DNA of 64,000 nucleotides from Limnohabitans sp. 63ED37-2 (GTDB taxonomy: Bacteria; Pseudomonadota; Gammaproteobacteria; Burkholderiales; Burkholderiaceae_C), in assembly GCF_001412535.1 (NCBI RefSeq), contig NZ_CP011774.1:2165501-2229500 (forward strand), read 5' to 3'. Both the position numbers and the translations under genes were made by a program. Positions within the stretch are counted from its first letter, which is position 1; every line of letters starts with the position of its first letter. Under the pieces are notes generated by a model that saw only the letters and a program-made list of their open reading frames with translations, did no database searches and was not told the origin of the DNA. Below, piece after piece: positions 36,128-45,599 of this stretch.

Positions 36128-37714
36128 TCAATGTCCCGTCAACACCAGCCGCCATTGGAGCAGACGCCCTGTATCGCCCTCTTGCAGGTCCTGGACGCGC
36201 AAACGCCAGTTACCTGCTGCGTTTTCACCCATGTGGCGCACACTGTGAAAAGTCCATCCTTGACTGAAATCGCCGCAGCCCCCTGTGAAGTCTTTGCTGC
36301 AAAAATGGGGACGCGCCAGGACACTGCGATGCCCTGTTGGCGAGTTGAGCTCTATTTGCAAATCAGCCCCATAGGCGTGCTCCGCCTGAACCGTGACTTC
36401 CACCGACTCCAGCACCGACAAATTACACACAGAAAAACGGTGGCCCAAGCTCAAACCCGCATCTGGTGCATCACCGATGTTTTGCTGGATGCTCAACAAA
36501 CCACTGTCGCAGCGGCGTTCGGCAGGCAGTCCGCGAAAGACCCGAGCAGCTGCGATGCTGTCACCTGCATGCACACGGCCAAACCCCACCATAGGGTGGT
36601 AGCCGTGGCTGTTCATGACCGAAGGCTCTGCAGCTTCCGCTCCGAGCGATGCAGCTCTGGCAGTTCGCGCCAAGAGCCAGCGAACATCGCGCCAGCTCAA
36701 TGCAGGGTTGGCTTGGAGCATCAGCGCCACCACGCCTGACACCATGGGTGCAGACGCAGAGGTGCCTCCTGCAAAAGCTGCATAGTCAGCACTTTCAGCC
36801 TGCGTACCACCTGAGAGCCCTCTCGGTCCAGCCAAGTCAGTGGTCCAGATGTCAGCCCCGCCCTCTGCACGACGCAACAGCGACATCGAAGGGGCGCTGA
36901 CCAGTACATTTGCTCCCGGCTCGGCATAGGTAGGTGGTCGGCCTGTGTGGTCCACAGCGCCCACCGCCAACACGCCGGGCTGGTTGGCGTAACCATCTCG
37001 GTTGCTGTCATCATCGGCTCCCCCATTGCCCGCGGCAAACACCACAACGGCACCACGCCCCTGCCGACCCTGAGACAGTGCACGGCCCAATGCCTCGCGC
37101 CAAAGGGGATCAGCTCGCTGGTAACTTCGACCTTGCCCAGCTTGCGGGTCCAGAAAACCCCAACTGTTGTTGACGATGTCGGCACCCTGATCCAGGGCCG
37201 AAACGAGTGCCTGCCCGACCCGGCCGTTCGACAAACCGTCCAAGGCCAAAAATTTAGCCTGGGGCGCTACACCTCGCCCCCCGATGCTGTTGTCGGCGCG
37301 GGCCACGGCAATACCCACCACGGCGGTGCCATGTGCATCGTCCCACTCACCGGCGCGGTCGTTGTAGGGCGCGTCTGCTGGCGCAAAAGGTGTCGAAGGG
37401 TTGGGTGTGGTCAGAAAGCCTTTGACCGTGTGTAAGTTGGCCACCAGGTCCGGATGGCTGATCTGCACCGCGCCATCTACAAAGGCGATCAGAACACCTC
37501 GGCCAGTCTCTGCAACACCTTGCAAGCCCAAGTCTATGCCAGGCAAGCCACCCCCTTGCCCGGTGTTGAACAAATGCCACTGTTGCGAAAGCAAAGGGTC
37601 CGGGCCGGGAACCTCGGTCGGTACGGCAGGTGCGGTCAGCAAGGCCTGCGAATCCCCGCCACCACAAGCTGTCAACAGACCCACCAACAGCCCAATGGAC
37701 ACAGCCGTGCGCAT
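36128..37714 (-). CDS. S8 serine protease with C-terminal P domain, lipoprotein
   Basis: About 528 residues. I start at the ATG at 37714 because a GGAGTGAGG site precedes it. A lipoprotein signal (GLLTACGGG, Cys17) leads into a subtilisin domain with Asp80 (AFVDGAVQISHPDL), His128 (DDAHGTAVVG), the oxyanion Asn (NNSWGF) and the Ser in GGTSASAPMVSG. A proprotein-convertase (P/Homo B) beta-sandwich follows from about residue 400. It would cleave exported proteins at the cell surface. It starts 4 bp after the stop of the upstream lipoprotein gene and lies between two phoX genes. Confidence 0.92.
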   Translation of the reverse strand: MRTAVSIGLLVGLLTACGGGDSQALLTAPAVPTEVPGPDPLLSQQWHLFNTGQGGGLPGIDLGLQGVAETGRGVLIAFVDGAVQISHPDLVANLHTVKGFLTTPNPSTPFAPADAPYNDRAGEWDDAHGTAVVGIAVARADNSIGGRGVAPQAKFLALDGLSNGRVGQALVSALDQGADIVNNSWGFLDPQAGQGRSYQRADPLWREALGRALSQGRQGRGAVVVFAAGNGGADDDSNRDGYANQPGVLAVGAVDHTGRPPTYAEPGANVLVSAPSMSLLRRAEGGADIWTTDLAGPRGLSGGTQAESADYAAFAGGTSASAPMVSGVVALMLQANPALSWRDVRWLLARTARAASLGAEAAEPSVMNSHGYHPMVGFGRVHAGDSIAAARVFRGLPAERRCDSGLLSIQQNIGDAPDAGLSLGHRFSVCNLSVLESVEVTVQAEHAYGADLQIELNSPTGHRSVLARPHFCSKDFTGGCGDFSQGWTFHSVRHMGENAAGNWRLRVQDLQEGDTGRLLQWRLVLTGH

Positions 37715-37718
37715 CGCC

Positions 37719-38825
37719 TCACTCCACGGGCGCAAATACAAGTTCAATGGCATATTCAGTGGCCTGAGGCCCCGTCTGCTGGAACCACAAAGTCATGGGA
37801 CCGGCAGTCAACTGGCCAGCCGCCACATCCTTCAACACATTGCGTTTCAGATCTTGCGGTCCCATGTGGCCATACACCAGCATGCGGTTCACATCAATGC
37901 CCGCATCAAAGACCGGCGCCCGCTGCAAGGCAAAAAAAGCGATCGGGTCAGGAGAAACATAGTGCACCAGCCGCAAGGCCTGTAGCCGCTGACCCACCGG
38001 GATTTCCCAGCGGATGTAGTCGGCGTCGCCCCGCACCACAGAACCATGTAACACCACCGTCCGCGCCTGCTGCAAGGACAACATGCTGGGCTGAATCGGG
38101 TTGCCCGAGGCTTCATGCCAAGTCGGACTGCCCGGCTCCATCAAATTGACCCGCTCAAAAGGCGACGGGTTGCCCGCCAGGTCCACTTGGCGCAGCCACA
38201 TCACGGGCAAGGCATTGCCCAAAACCGCCAAACGATTGCCGGTGCCAGGCCACCATGTGCGCTGGTCGTCCATCGAGTACTCCCAGCTGCCCTGGGGCTC
38301 GATGCCACTGACACGCACCAGACGGGTCAGTTCCTGGGTGGCGACTTCCGCTTGAACTGGGGCCGGGGGCGTGGTGTCCAGCACGCAGCTGACCATCACG
38401 ATTTCCGAGGTTCTCCCAAGGTCGTCGCGGGCACGGACCCAGATGGATTTGGCCCCATCCCCCCGGACATCGAAAAAGTCACCCTCACCTCGTGTCCAGG
38501 TGACGCCCATGTCAAAAGAATACTCCCAGCCCACCAAACTGCTGACCTGCCAGGCGCCAATGCGGGTCACGCCATCGGACACACTCAGGCCCGTGTCAGT
38601 GAAAGAGAGAACCGGTTTGGCCAGAACAACGGCCACCGGATTGGGCGAAGGCAGTTCGTTGGGCATCCCTGAATGGACACCGGCCCCGGAATGACCGAGG
38701 CCACTGCCGCCACCACCACAAGCGGCCAAACTTCCGGCCAGAACAAGTGAGGCCAGCAACCGGTTTACCCAGCTGCCATCATTCTGAGACAGGCATTCGA
38801 GAACTTGGGGAGGCATCGCATTCAT
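37719..38825 (-). CDS. unknown exported lipoprotein
   Basis: A 368-residue protein with a lipobox (SLAACGGGG). The body looks like repeated beta-sandwich (Ig/cadherin-type bacterial) segments: VLSFTDTGLSVSDGVT and the paired WEYSFDMGVTW / WEYSMDDQRTW. No enzyme motif is seen. It is translationally linked to the S8 protease 4 bp downstream, so it may be its partner, substrate or surface anchor. Confidence 0.8.
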   Translation of the reverse strand: MNAMPPQVLECLSQNDGSWVNRLLASLVLAGSLAACGGGGSGLGHSGAGVHSGMPNELPSPNPVAVVLAKPVLSFTDTGLSVSDGVTRIGAWQVSSLVGWEYSFDMGVTWTRGEGDFFDVRGDGAKSIWVRARDDLGRTSEIVMVSCVLDTTPPAPVQAEVATQELTRLVRVSGIEPQGSWEYSMDDQRTWWPGTGNRLAVLGNALPVMWLRQVDLAGNPSPFERVNLMEPGSPTWHEASGNPIQPSMLSLQQARTVVLHGSVVRGDADYIRWEIPVGQRLQALRLVHYVSPDPIAFFALQRAPVFDAGIDVNRMLVYGHMGPQDLKRNVLKDVAAGQLTAGPMTLWFQQTGPQATEYAIELVFAPVE

Positions 38826-38847
38826 ATGGGGTCAACCATCTTTGGAT

Positions 38848-38882
38848 AAGAAAAAACAAATGGGCCACCCTCAGGGTGGCCC
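38848..38882 (-). terminator. intrinsic terminator of phoX copy 2
   Basis: Arms GGGCCACCCT and AGGGTGGCCC, then TTTGTTTTTTCTT on the minus strand. It is 44 bp after the phoX stop. Confidence 0.85.
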
Positions 38883-38925
38883 AAGCTCAGCGGCAGACGC
38901 AGACAGGATCTGCCAAAAGCCAGTT

Positions 38926-40992
38926 TCAGGTGCCGATCACGCCACCATCGTTTTTGCGAATGACCACAGTGCCGGAGCGCGGACGACCGGCGCTGGAGCC
39001 GTCAGGCCACTTGGAAAAAGCCGTTGGGTTGGCATTGATCCAAGCGTCCTTGTCTGTCGCCGACTTGTAGGCTGCAGGCGCATTCGGGTGGCTACCCACT
39101 TCACCTGGGTGCTGGATGTTGATGAACATGGTGCGACCATCCGGTGTCCAGCAAACGCCTGTGACCTCGCAGCCCGCAGGGCCCACCAGGAAACGTGTGA
39201 TTTTCTTGGTGGTGGTGTCGGCCACTAACATCTGGTTGTTGCCTTGGTTGACGTAATCACCTGTGTTGGAGTACTGGCCATCCGTTTGAATCCAGAGGCG
39301 GCCTTCGGGGTCGACCTGAATGCCATCGGGCGAGTTGAAGGTGTTGCTGGCGTCGATGTTGCTTGAGCCCTTCTTGGTACCCTCCAGAGCTGGATTGCCG
39401 GCGATCACAAAGATGTCCCAGTTGAACGTCAAGGCTGCGGCATCGGCACCCATTTCATTGATGCGGATCACATGGCCCCAGTTGTTGACGGCACGGGGGT
39501 TGGCCTCATCCAAAGCGGGGCGAGCAGAACCGGCGGTGGTCGAACCGTTGACGTTGTTGGAAGATGGCGTAGCTGCACTGCCGCGGCGGTTGTTGTTGGT
39601 GCAGGCCAGGAAGACTTCACCGGGCTTCGTGCGGTTGGCAGCCACCCATTCTGGGCGGTCCATCATGGTGGCGCCCACACGGTCTGCGGCCTGGCGGGCC
39701 TTGATCAGCACTTCGGCCTGGTTGGCAAATCCGTTCTCGGCGGTCAGACCGTTTTGACCATGCACTAAGGGCAGCCAAGCGCCGGTGCCTTGGTTGTCAC
39801 CCACCACAGTGCCTGCATCAAAGCGGGCCACATACAAGATGCCGGCGTCGAGCAGATTGGCGCCGCTGGCCTTGTTGGCAGCGTCATAGGTCCCGGTCGA
39901 CACGAATTTGTAGAGGTACTCGTTGCGTTCGTCGCAGCCGGTGTATACCACGGCCTTGTTGGTCTTGGAGAGCACGCATTCTGCGTTCTCATGCTTGAAG
40001 CGGCCCAAGGCAGTGCGCTTTTTGGGCTTGCTGGTGGGCGAATAGGGGTCGATCTCGACGACCCAACCAAATCGATTGGGTTCGTTGGGGTTGACCGCCA
40101 GATCAAAGCGGGGGTCACCCTTGTGCCAGCCGTAGCCAAAACCCGCAGCAGCCAGGCCGTAGCGGTTTTGCAGGGTGTCGGGTGTCCAACCGGCTGCGTC
40201 GGTGCCAAAGTAGCCGTTGAAGTTCTCTTCGCAGGTGATGAAGGTGCCCCAAGGCGTCTGGCCAGCACCGCAGTTGTTGAGCGTGCCCAACACTTCGGTG
40301 CCGGTGGCGTCGGCGGCGGTCTTGAGCAGGTCGTGGCCAGCTGCAGGGCCTGTCAGGGTCATGGGGGTGTAACCCGTGATTCGGCGGTTGTAGGTGGAGT
40401 TCTTCACATACTCCCACTTGCCAGCGGCATTGCGCTGAACTTCGATGACCGACACACCGTGACCAGCGACCTGTTTTTTCGTGTTGTCAGGGATTTCGGG
40501 CTTGTTGAAATTGGCCACATTGTGGAAGTACTCGGGATTGATGTACTCGTGGTTCATGGCCAAGATGCCGCGGCTGTTGCCATCGGTGCCGGGGAAGGGG
40601 AAGAAATTGATGCCATCGTGGTTGTCACCCGACTGCACTTCTTGTTCGCGCCAAGTCTCGCTGGCATCGCCCTTGAATGCTGAGGCAGTGGCTGTGATCG
40701 GGTCGCCCCAGCGGTACATCACGTCGGCTGTGTAACCCTCGGGTACAACGATGGCATCACCGCTGCTGGTGGCCACGGCCTTGAAGCCAATGCTGCCTGC
40801 AGCAGGAGCCGAGCTGCCACCGCAGGCTGTCAAGGCGCTGCCGAAAATACCGAGCAAACCCAATGCAGCACCGGATTTGAGCATGTTGCGGCGGCTGGGG
40901 TTGCGAGCGATTTCACGCTCGATCAGATCATGCAAATGGTCATTGGCTGAGGTGTTGGAAACACCATCGTCGTCACGAATGAGGCTAGACAT
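38926..40992 (-). CDS. phoX: alkaline phosphatase PhoX (copy 2)
   Basis: A 688-residue PhoX. The ATG at 40992 (MSSLIRDDDG) is chosen because AGGAG lies eight bases upstream; the frame runs further back with no such site. The Tat signal (SRRNMLKSG) and lipobox (LTACGG) are clear. Domain motifs: MNHEYINPEYF, LNNCGAGQTPWGTFITCEENF, GRFKHENAE and NSPDGIQVDPEGRLW. A Pho box lies 50 bp upstream. It is clearly a paralogue of copy 1, similar in order of motifs but distinct in sequence. Confidence 0.95.
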   Translation of the reverse strand: MSSLIRDDDGVSNTSANDHLHDLIEREIARNPSRRNMLKSGAALGLLGIFGSALTACGGSSAPAAGSIGFKAVATSSGDAIVVPEGYTADVMYRWGDPITATASAFKGDASETWREQEVQSGDNHDGINFFPFPGTDGNSRGILAMNHEYINPEYFHNVANFNKPEIPDNTKKQVAGHGVSVIEVQRNAAGKWEYVKNSTYNRRITGYTPMTLTGPAAGHDLLKTAADATGTEVLGTLNNCGAGQTPWGTFITCEENFNGYFGTDAAGWTPDTLQNRYGLAAAGFGYGWHKGDPRFDLAVNPNEPNRFGWVVEIDPYSPTSKPKKRTALGRFKHENAECVLSKTNKAVVYTGCDERNEYLYKFVSTGTYDAANKASGANLLDAGILYVARFDAGTVVGDNQGTGAWLPLVHGQNGLTAENGFANQAEVLIKARQAADRVGATMMDRPEWVAANRTKPGEVFLACTNNNRRGSAATPSSNNVNGSTTAGSARPALDEANPRAVNNWGHVIRINEMGADAAALTFNWDIFVIAGNPALEGTKKGSSNIDASNTFNSPDGIQVDPEGRLWIQTDGQYSNTGDYVNQGNNQMLVADTTTKKITRFLVGPAGCEVTGVCWTPDGRTMFINIQHPGEVGSHPNAPAAYKSATDKDAWINANPTAFSKWPDGSSAGRPRSGTVVIRKNDGGVIGT

Positions 40993-41042
40993 CTTGGAAA
41001 CTCCTGTGGGTTGAAAGATCCGTTTGAGACTAATCAGCCCTT

Positions 41043-41060
41043 GTGAAAAACTCATGACAC
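41043..41060 (-). promoter_or_regulatory. PhoB box upstream of phoX copy 2
   Basis: On the minus strand GTGTCAT and TTTTCAC are 11 bp apart; a third CTGTCGC lies 12 bp further upstream. Confidence 0.6.
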
Positions 41061-41163
41061 CCATGGCGACAGTGGGCTTTACCTTCTCATTTTTTTTCGT
41101 CACAAAAGCTTCATGCCTTTGTGCTTCAGACTCAACGTGATGGGTTCCAGTGACGCTTGTTTT

Positions 41164-41181
41164 TTGTCATTCAAATGACAC
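41164..41181 (+). promoter_or_regulatory. PhoB-box-like element in the arsenic operon promoter
   Basis: TTGTCAT (41164) and ATGACAC (41175) are 11 bp apart; they also form an inverted repeat, TGTCATT / AATGACA. It lies 50 bp before the gapdh ATG. Confidence 0.5.
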
Positions 41182-41194
41182 AAAGATCAGCCAC

Positions 41195-41214
41195 AATTCG
41201 ATCGTCATCGAATT
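41195..41214 (+). promoter_or_regulatory. candidate ArsR operator
   Basis: A perfect inverted repeat AATTCGAT / ATCGAATT with a four-base spacer, 17 bp before the start codon. It sits where the -10 of the promoter would be, 13 bp downstream of the Pho-like box. ArsR repressors bind such dyads. It is the only strong dyad here. Confidence 0.6.
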
Positions 41215-41231
41215 AATCAGTGAGGATTTTT

Positions 41232-42275
41232 ATGAAAGTCGGCATCAACGGAATGGGCCGCATCGGCCGTTTGGCTTTGCGTGCGGCCATGGGCGCTGCC
41301 GAGCGCCAGCAAGACGACCCCCGCGCAGGCAACCGCCTGGAGGTGGTGCACCTGAACGAACTCAAAGGTGGCGCAGCGGCCACGGCGCACTTGCTGGCTT
41401 TTGACAGCGTGCAGGGCAAGTGGCGAGAGCGCATTGAGGCGGAAGGCGACAGCCAAATTCGCATTGGTGATCGCACCCTGGGCTTTTCCTCGCACGCCAA
41501 CCCGGCCGACATCCCTTGGGGCGACATGGGGGTGGACTTGGTGCTCGAATGCACGGGCAAGTTTTTGACGCCCGAAACCATTCAAGGCCACCTGGACCGC
41601 GGCGCCAAGCGCGTGATCGTGGCCGCGCCCGTCAAGGTGGGTGATGTGCTGAACATCGTGGTGGGCATCAACCACACGCTGTACAACCCAGCCAAAGACC
41701 GCATTGTCACCGCCGCATCCTGCACCACCAACTGCTTGGCCCCGGTGGTCAAAGTCGTGCACGAAGCCATCGGCATCAAGCATGGTCAGATCACCACCAT
41801 CCACGACCCGACCAACACCAACTTGGTGGTCGATGCCCCACACAAAGACCTGCGCCGCGCCCGCAGCGCCATGGTCAACCTGGCCCCCACCACCACGGGC
41901 AGCGCCACGGCCATTGCCTTGATCTACCCAGAACTCAAAGGCAAGCTGAACGGCCACGCGGTGCGTGCCCCGGTGCTCAACGCATCGCTCACCGACTGCG
42001 TGTTCGAGATGAAGCGCGAGACCAGCGCCGAAGAGGTCAACGCCTTGTTCGCCGCTGCGGCCCAAGGCCCGCTGGCGGGCATCTTGGGTTATGAGGAGCG
42101 CCCCTTGGTCAGCGCCGATTACGCCCGCGACACGCGAAGCAGCATCGTGGACGCGCTGTCGACCATGGTGACCGACGGCACACTGCTCAAAATTTACGCT
42201 TGGTACGACAACGAAATGGGCTATGCCTGCCGCATGGTGGACCTGGCCTGCCACATGAACGACGTCGGCATCTGA
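41232..42275 (+). CDS. gapdh: ArsJ-associated glyceraldehyde-3-phosphate dehydrogenase
   Basis: A 347-residue GAPDH. GINGMGRIGRLALR forms the NAD site, and AASCTTNCLAP holds the catalytic Cys. I start at the ATG at 41232, with GAGG six bases upstream; a GTG at 41220 would add four residues. In arsenic operons this paralogue makes 1-arseno-3-phosphoglycerate from arsenate, the substrate exported by ArsJ. The arsJ start follows 1 bp after its stop, which supports that role over glycolysis. Confidence 0.93.
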   Translation: MKVGINGMGRIGRLALRAAMGAAERQQDDPRAGNRLEVVHLNELKGGAAATAHLLAFDSVQGKWRERIEAEGDSQIRIGDRTLGFSSHANPADIPWGDMGVDLVLECTGKFLTPETIQGHLDRGAKRVIVAAPVKVGDVLNIVVGINHTLYNPAKDRIVTAASCTTNCLAPVVKVVHEAIGIKHGQITTIHDPTNTNLVVDAPHKDLRRARSAMVNLAPTTTGSATAIALIYPELKGKLNGHAVRAPVLNASLTDCVFEMKRETSAEEVNALFAAAAQGPLAGILGYEERPLVSADYARDTRSSIVDALSTMVTDGTLLKIYAWYDNEMGYACRMVDLACHMNDVGI

Positions 42276-42276
42276 G

Positions 42277-43527
42277 ATGAACGCCGCTGAACGCCATTAC
42301 GGCATCGTCACCGCCGCCTATTGGGGCTTCACCCTGACCGACGGCGCTTTGCGCATGTTGGTGCTGCTGCACTTTTACAAGCTCGGTTACTCGCCGTTCA
42401 CGTTGGCATTTTTGTTCTTGCTCTACGAAGGTGCGGGCGTCTTGGCCAACCTGATTGGCGGCTGGCTGGCCACGCGCTTTGGCATTGCCCGCATGCTCAC
42501 GGTGGGCTTGGTCACACAAATCATCGGCTTTGGCTTGCTCTCGGCCTTGCAGCCAGAGTGGACAGCGGCCATGTCGGTGGCTTGGGTGGTGTTGGCGCAA
42601 GGCGTGTGTGGTGTGGCCAAAGACCTGACCAAAACGGCCAGCAAATCGGCCATCAAGATCACGCAGGCACAAGCCAAAGACCAAGGCAACGGGCAATTGT
42701 TCAAGTGGGTGGCCTGGTTCACCGGCAGCAAAAACGCCATGAAAGGCTTTGGCTTTTTTCTGGGTGGTTTGCTGCTGGAGACGCTGGGGTTTCAGGGTTC
42801 CTTATGGGCCATGTCAGGCCTCTTGGCGCTGGTGCTCATTGGCGTGGTGACGAGCTTGCCGCCCATGATGGGCAAGAGCAAGCCTTCGGGTTCGGCCAAA
42901 GAGCTGTTCGCCAAAAACACGGGCATCAACGCGCTCGCCGCCGCCCGCGTGGCTTTGTTTGGGGCGCGTGATGTGTGGTTTGTTGTGGGCGTGCCCGTGT
43001 TCCTTTACTCAGTGGGCTGGACCTTCACCATGGTGGGTGGCTTTTTGGCGGCTTGGACGATTGGTTATGGCTTGGTGCAAGCGCTGGCGCCACAGATCGT
43101 TCGCCGCAGCGCCGATGGCCTGAGCCGCGAGGTGCCTGCCGCGCGTTGGTGGTCGGCGGTGCTCACGCTCATTCCACTGGGCATTGCCGCAGCCATGTAT
43201 TGGCAAGCGCCGCATCTGCAGTGGTGGGTGGTGGGGGGCCTGAGTTTGTTTGGCTTTGCCTTTGCCATCAACTCCTCGGTACACAGCTATTTGGTGCTGG
43301 CCTATGCGGGCTCTGAAAAAGCGGCCGAAGACGTGGGCTTTTATTACGCCGCCAACGCGCTGGGCCGCTTCATGGGCACGCTGCTGTCGGGCATGCTCTA
43401 CCAATGGGGCGGGCTTTTGTACGCACTCTTGGGCTCGGCCTTGATGCTGCTCTTGTGCTGGCTGGCCACACTTCGATTGCCCGTGGGTTTGCTCACCGAA
43501 ACGCCCGTTTCAAAGGACACACCATGA
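42277..43527 (+). CDS. arsJ: organoarsenical efflux transporter ArsJ
   Basis: A 416-residue, 12-TM MFS exporter, beginning ERHYGIVTAAYWGFTLTDGALRML, a stretch I recognise from ArsJ. It removes unstable 1-arseno-3-phosphoglycerate, which breaks down outside to arsenate. Direct coupling with gapdh upstream (1 bp) and arsR downstream (ATGA overlap). Confidence 0.93.
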   Translation: MNAAERHYGIVTAAYWGFTLTDGALRMLVLLHFYKLGYSPFTLAFLFLLYEGAGVLANLIGGWLATRFGIARMLTVGLVTQIIGFGLLSALQPEWTAAMSVAWVVLAQGVCGVAKDLTKTASKSAIKITQAQAKDQGNGQLFKWVAWFTGSKNAMKGFGFFLGGLLLETLGFQGSLWAMSGLLALVLIGVVTSLPPMMGKSKPSGSAKELFAKNTGINALAAARVALFGARDVWFVVGVPVFLYSVGWTFTMVGGFLAAWTIGYGLVQALAPQIVRRSADGLSREVPAARWWSAVLTLIPLGIAAAMYWQAPHLQWWVVGGLSLFGFAFAINSSVHSYLVLAYAGSEKAAEDVGFYYAANALGRFMGTLLSGMLYQWGGLLYALLGSALMLLLCWLATLRLPVGLLTETPVSKDTP

Positions 43528-43883
43528 ACCCCATTTCTCTTTTCAGCGTCATGGACGAAGACGTGGCCGTCAAGGCCTTGGCGGCTTTGGCACAAAGCTC
43601 GCGCATCAAAGTGTTCCGCGCCATTGTGGGCACGGGGCCTGAGGGCATTCAGCCCGGCCAATTGTCTGCGGCGCTCGACATTCCGGCCAATACCTTGTCG
43701 TTCCACCTCAAAGAACTGCACCACGCGGCCTTGGTCAGCGTGCAGCGCGAAGGCCGTTTTTTGCGCTACCGCGCCGATCTAGGCGCGATGCAAAGCCTGA
43801 TGGACTTTTTGACCGCCCATTGCTGCCAGGGTGTGCCCTGCGGCGACGCGCTCAATCTGGCTTGCGAGCCAGGCCGCTGTTGA
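43524..43883 (+). CDS. arsR: arsenic-responsive repressor ArsR
   Basis: A 119-residue winged-helix regulator. The recognition helix region is TLSFHLKELHHAALV. The As(III) site is not the classic Cys-x-Cys of Escherichia coli ArsR; instead three C-terminal Cys (Cys100, Cys101, Cys106 in HCCQGVPCGD) match the Acidithiobacillus-type ArsR. It should bind the dyad at 41195-41214 and release it when As(III) binds. Its ATG overlaps the arsJ stop. Confidence 0.93.
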   Translation: MNPISLFSVMDEDVAVKALAALAQSSRIKVFRAIVGTGPEGIQPGQLSAALDIPANTLSFHLKELHHAALVSVQREGRFLRYRADLGAMQSLMDFLTAHCCQGVPCGDALNLACEPGRC

Positions 43884-43910
43884 ATCCCCTTGTTCGAACG
43901 GAGAAAAACC

Positions 43911-44399
43911 TTGTCCACACACAACATCCTCTTCATCTGCACTGGCAATTCCTCCCGCAGCATCATGGCCGAGGCCATCATGAATCACCTGGGCCCCAAC
44001 CGCTTTGTGGCTTACAGCGCGGGCAGCCGTCCTGCCGGTCATGTCAATGCGCATGCTTTGCACTGCCTTGAACGCAATCAACTGAGCACCGTAGGCTTGC
44101 GCAGCAAAAGCTGGTCCGAGTTTGCGGCACCCGATGCGCCCACCATGGGCTTCGTGATCACCGTCTGTGACAACGCGGCGGGCGAGGTCTGCCCCGTCTG
44201 GCCGGGTCAGCCCATGACCGCACACTGGGGCGTGGAAGACCCTGGCCACATTGGCACCACCGACGCCGAAAAAGCCAAAGCTTTTTGGGATGCTTTCATG
44301 AAACTGCACCGGCGCATTTCGATTCTGCTGAGTTTGCCCATTGACAAGCTCGAGCGGCTGGCTTTGAAAAAAGAGCTCGATCAAATCGGCCGTTCTTGA
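43911..44399 (+). CDS. arsC: thioredoxin-coupled arsenate reductase
   Basis: A 162-residue LMW-phosphatase-type arsenate reductase. The nucleophile loop CTGNSSR (Cys10 to Arg16) and the redox pair Cys86 and Cys94 (CDNAAGEVCPVWPG) are visible. It reduces arsenate to arsenite, recycled by thioredoxin. I start at the TTG at 43911, eight bases after GGAG; an in-frame TTG at 43890 is less likely. It follows arsR in the operon. Confidence 0.92.
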   Translation: MSTHNILFICTGNSSRSIMAEAIMNHLGPNRFVAYSAGSRPAGHVNAHALHCLERNQLSTVGLRSKSWSEFAAPDAPTMGFVITVCDNAAGEVCPVWPGQPMTAHWGVEDPGHIGTTDAEKAKAFWDAFMKLHRRISILLSLPIDKLERLALKKELDQIGRS

Positions 44400-44457
44400 A
44401 CCGGTCATCAAAAACCCTGCCAGCCTAAAACCACAACGCTTGAAGTGACCACACGAC

Positions 44458-45486
<1,029 letters not shown>

Positions 45487-45527
45487 GCGAGCGCTCCAGG
45501 CTGGGCCCCCAGGTCAGATTCGCACGC

Positions 45528-45556
45528 ATGTCATCTGGATTTCACAATACAGTCAC
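45528..45556 (+). promoter_or_regulatory. three-repeat PhoB box upstream of ppx
   Basis: ATGTCAT (45528), ATTTCAC (45539) and CAGTCAC (45550) step at exactly 11 bp. A CATAAT sequence overlaps its end (45555-45560) and could be the -10. It lies 43 bp before the ATG. Confidence 0.7.
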
Positions 45557-45599
45557 ATAATCCACATTTCGCCCGTCCGCACTCGCCCCGCCCCACCCT

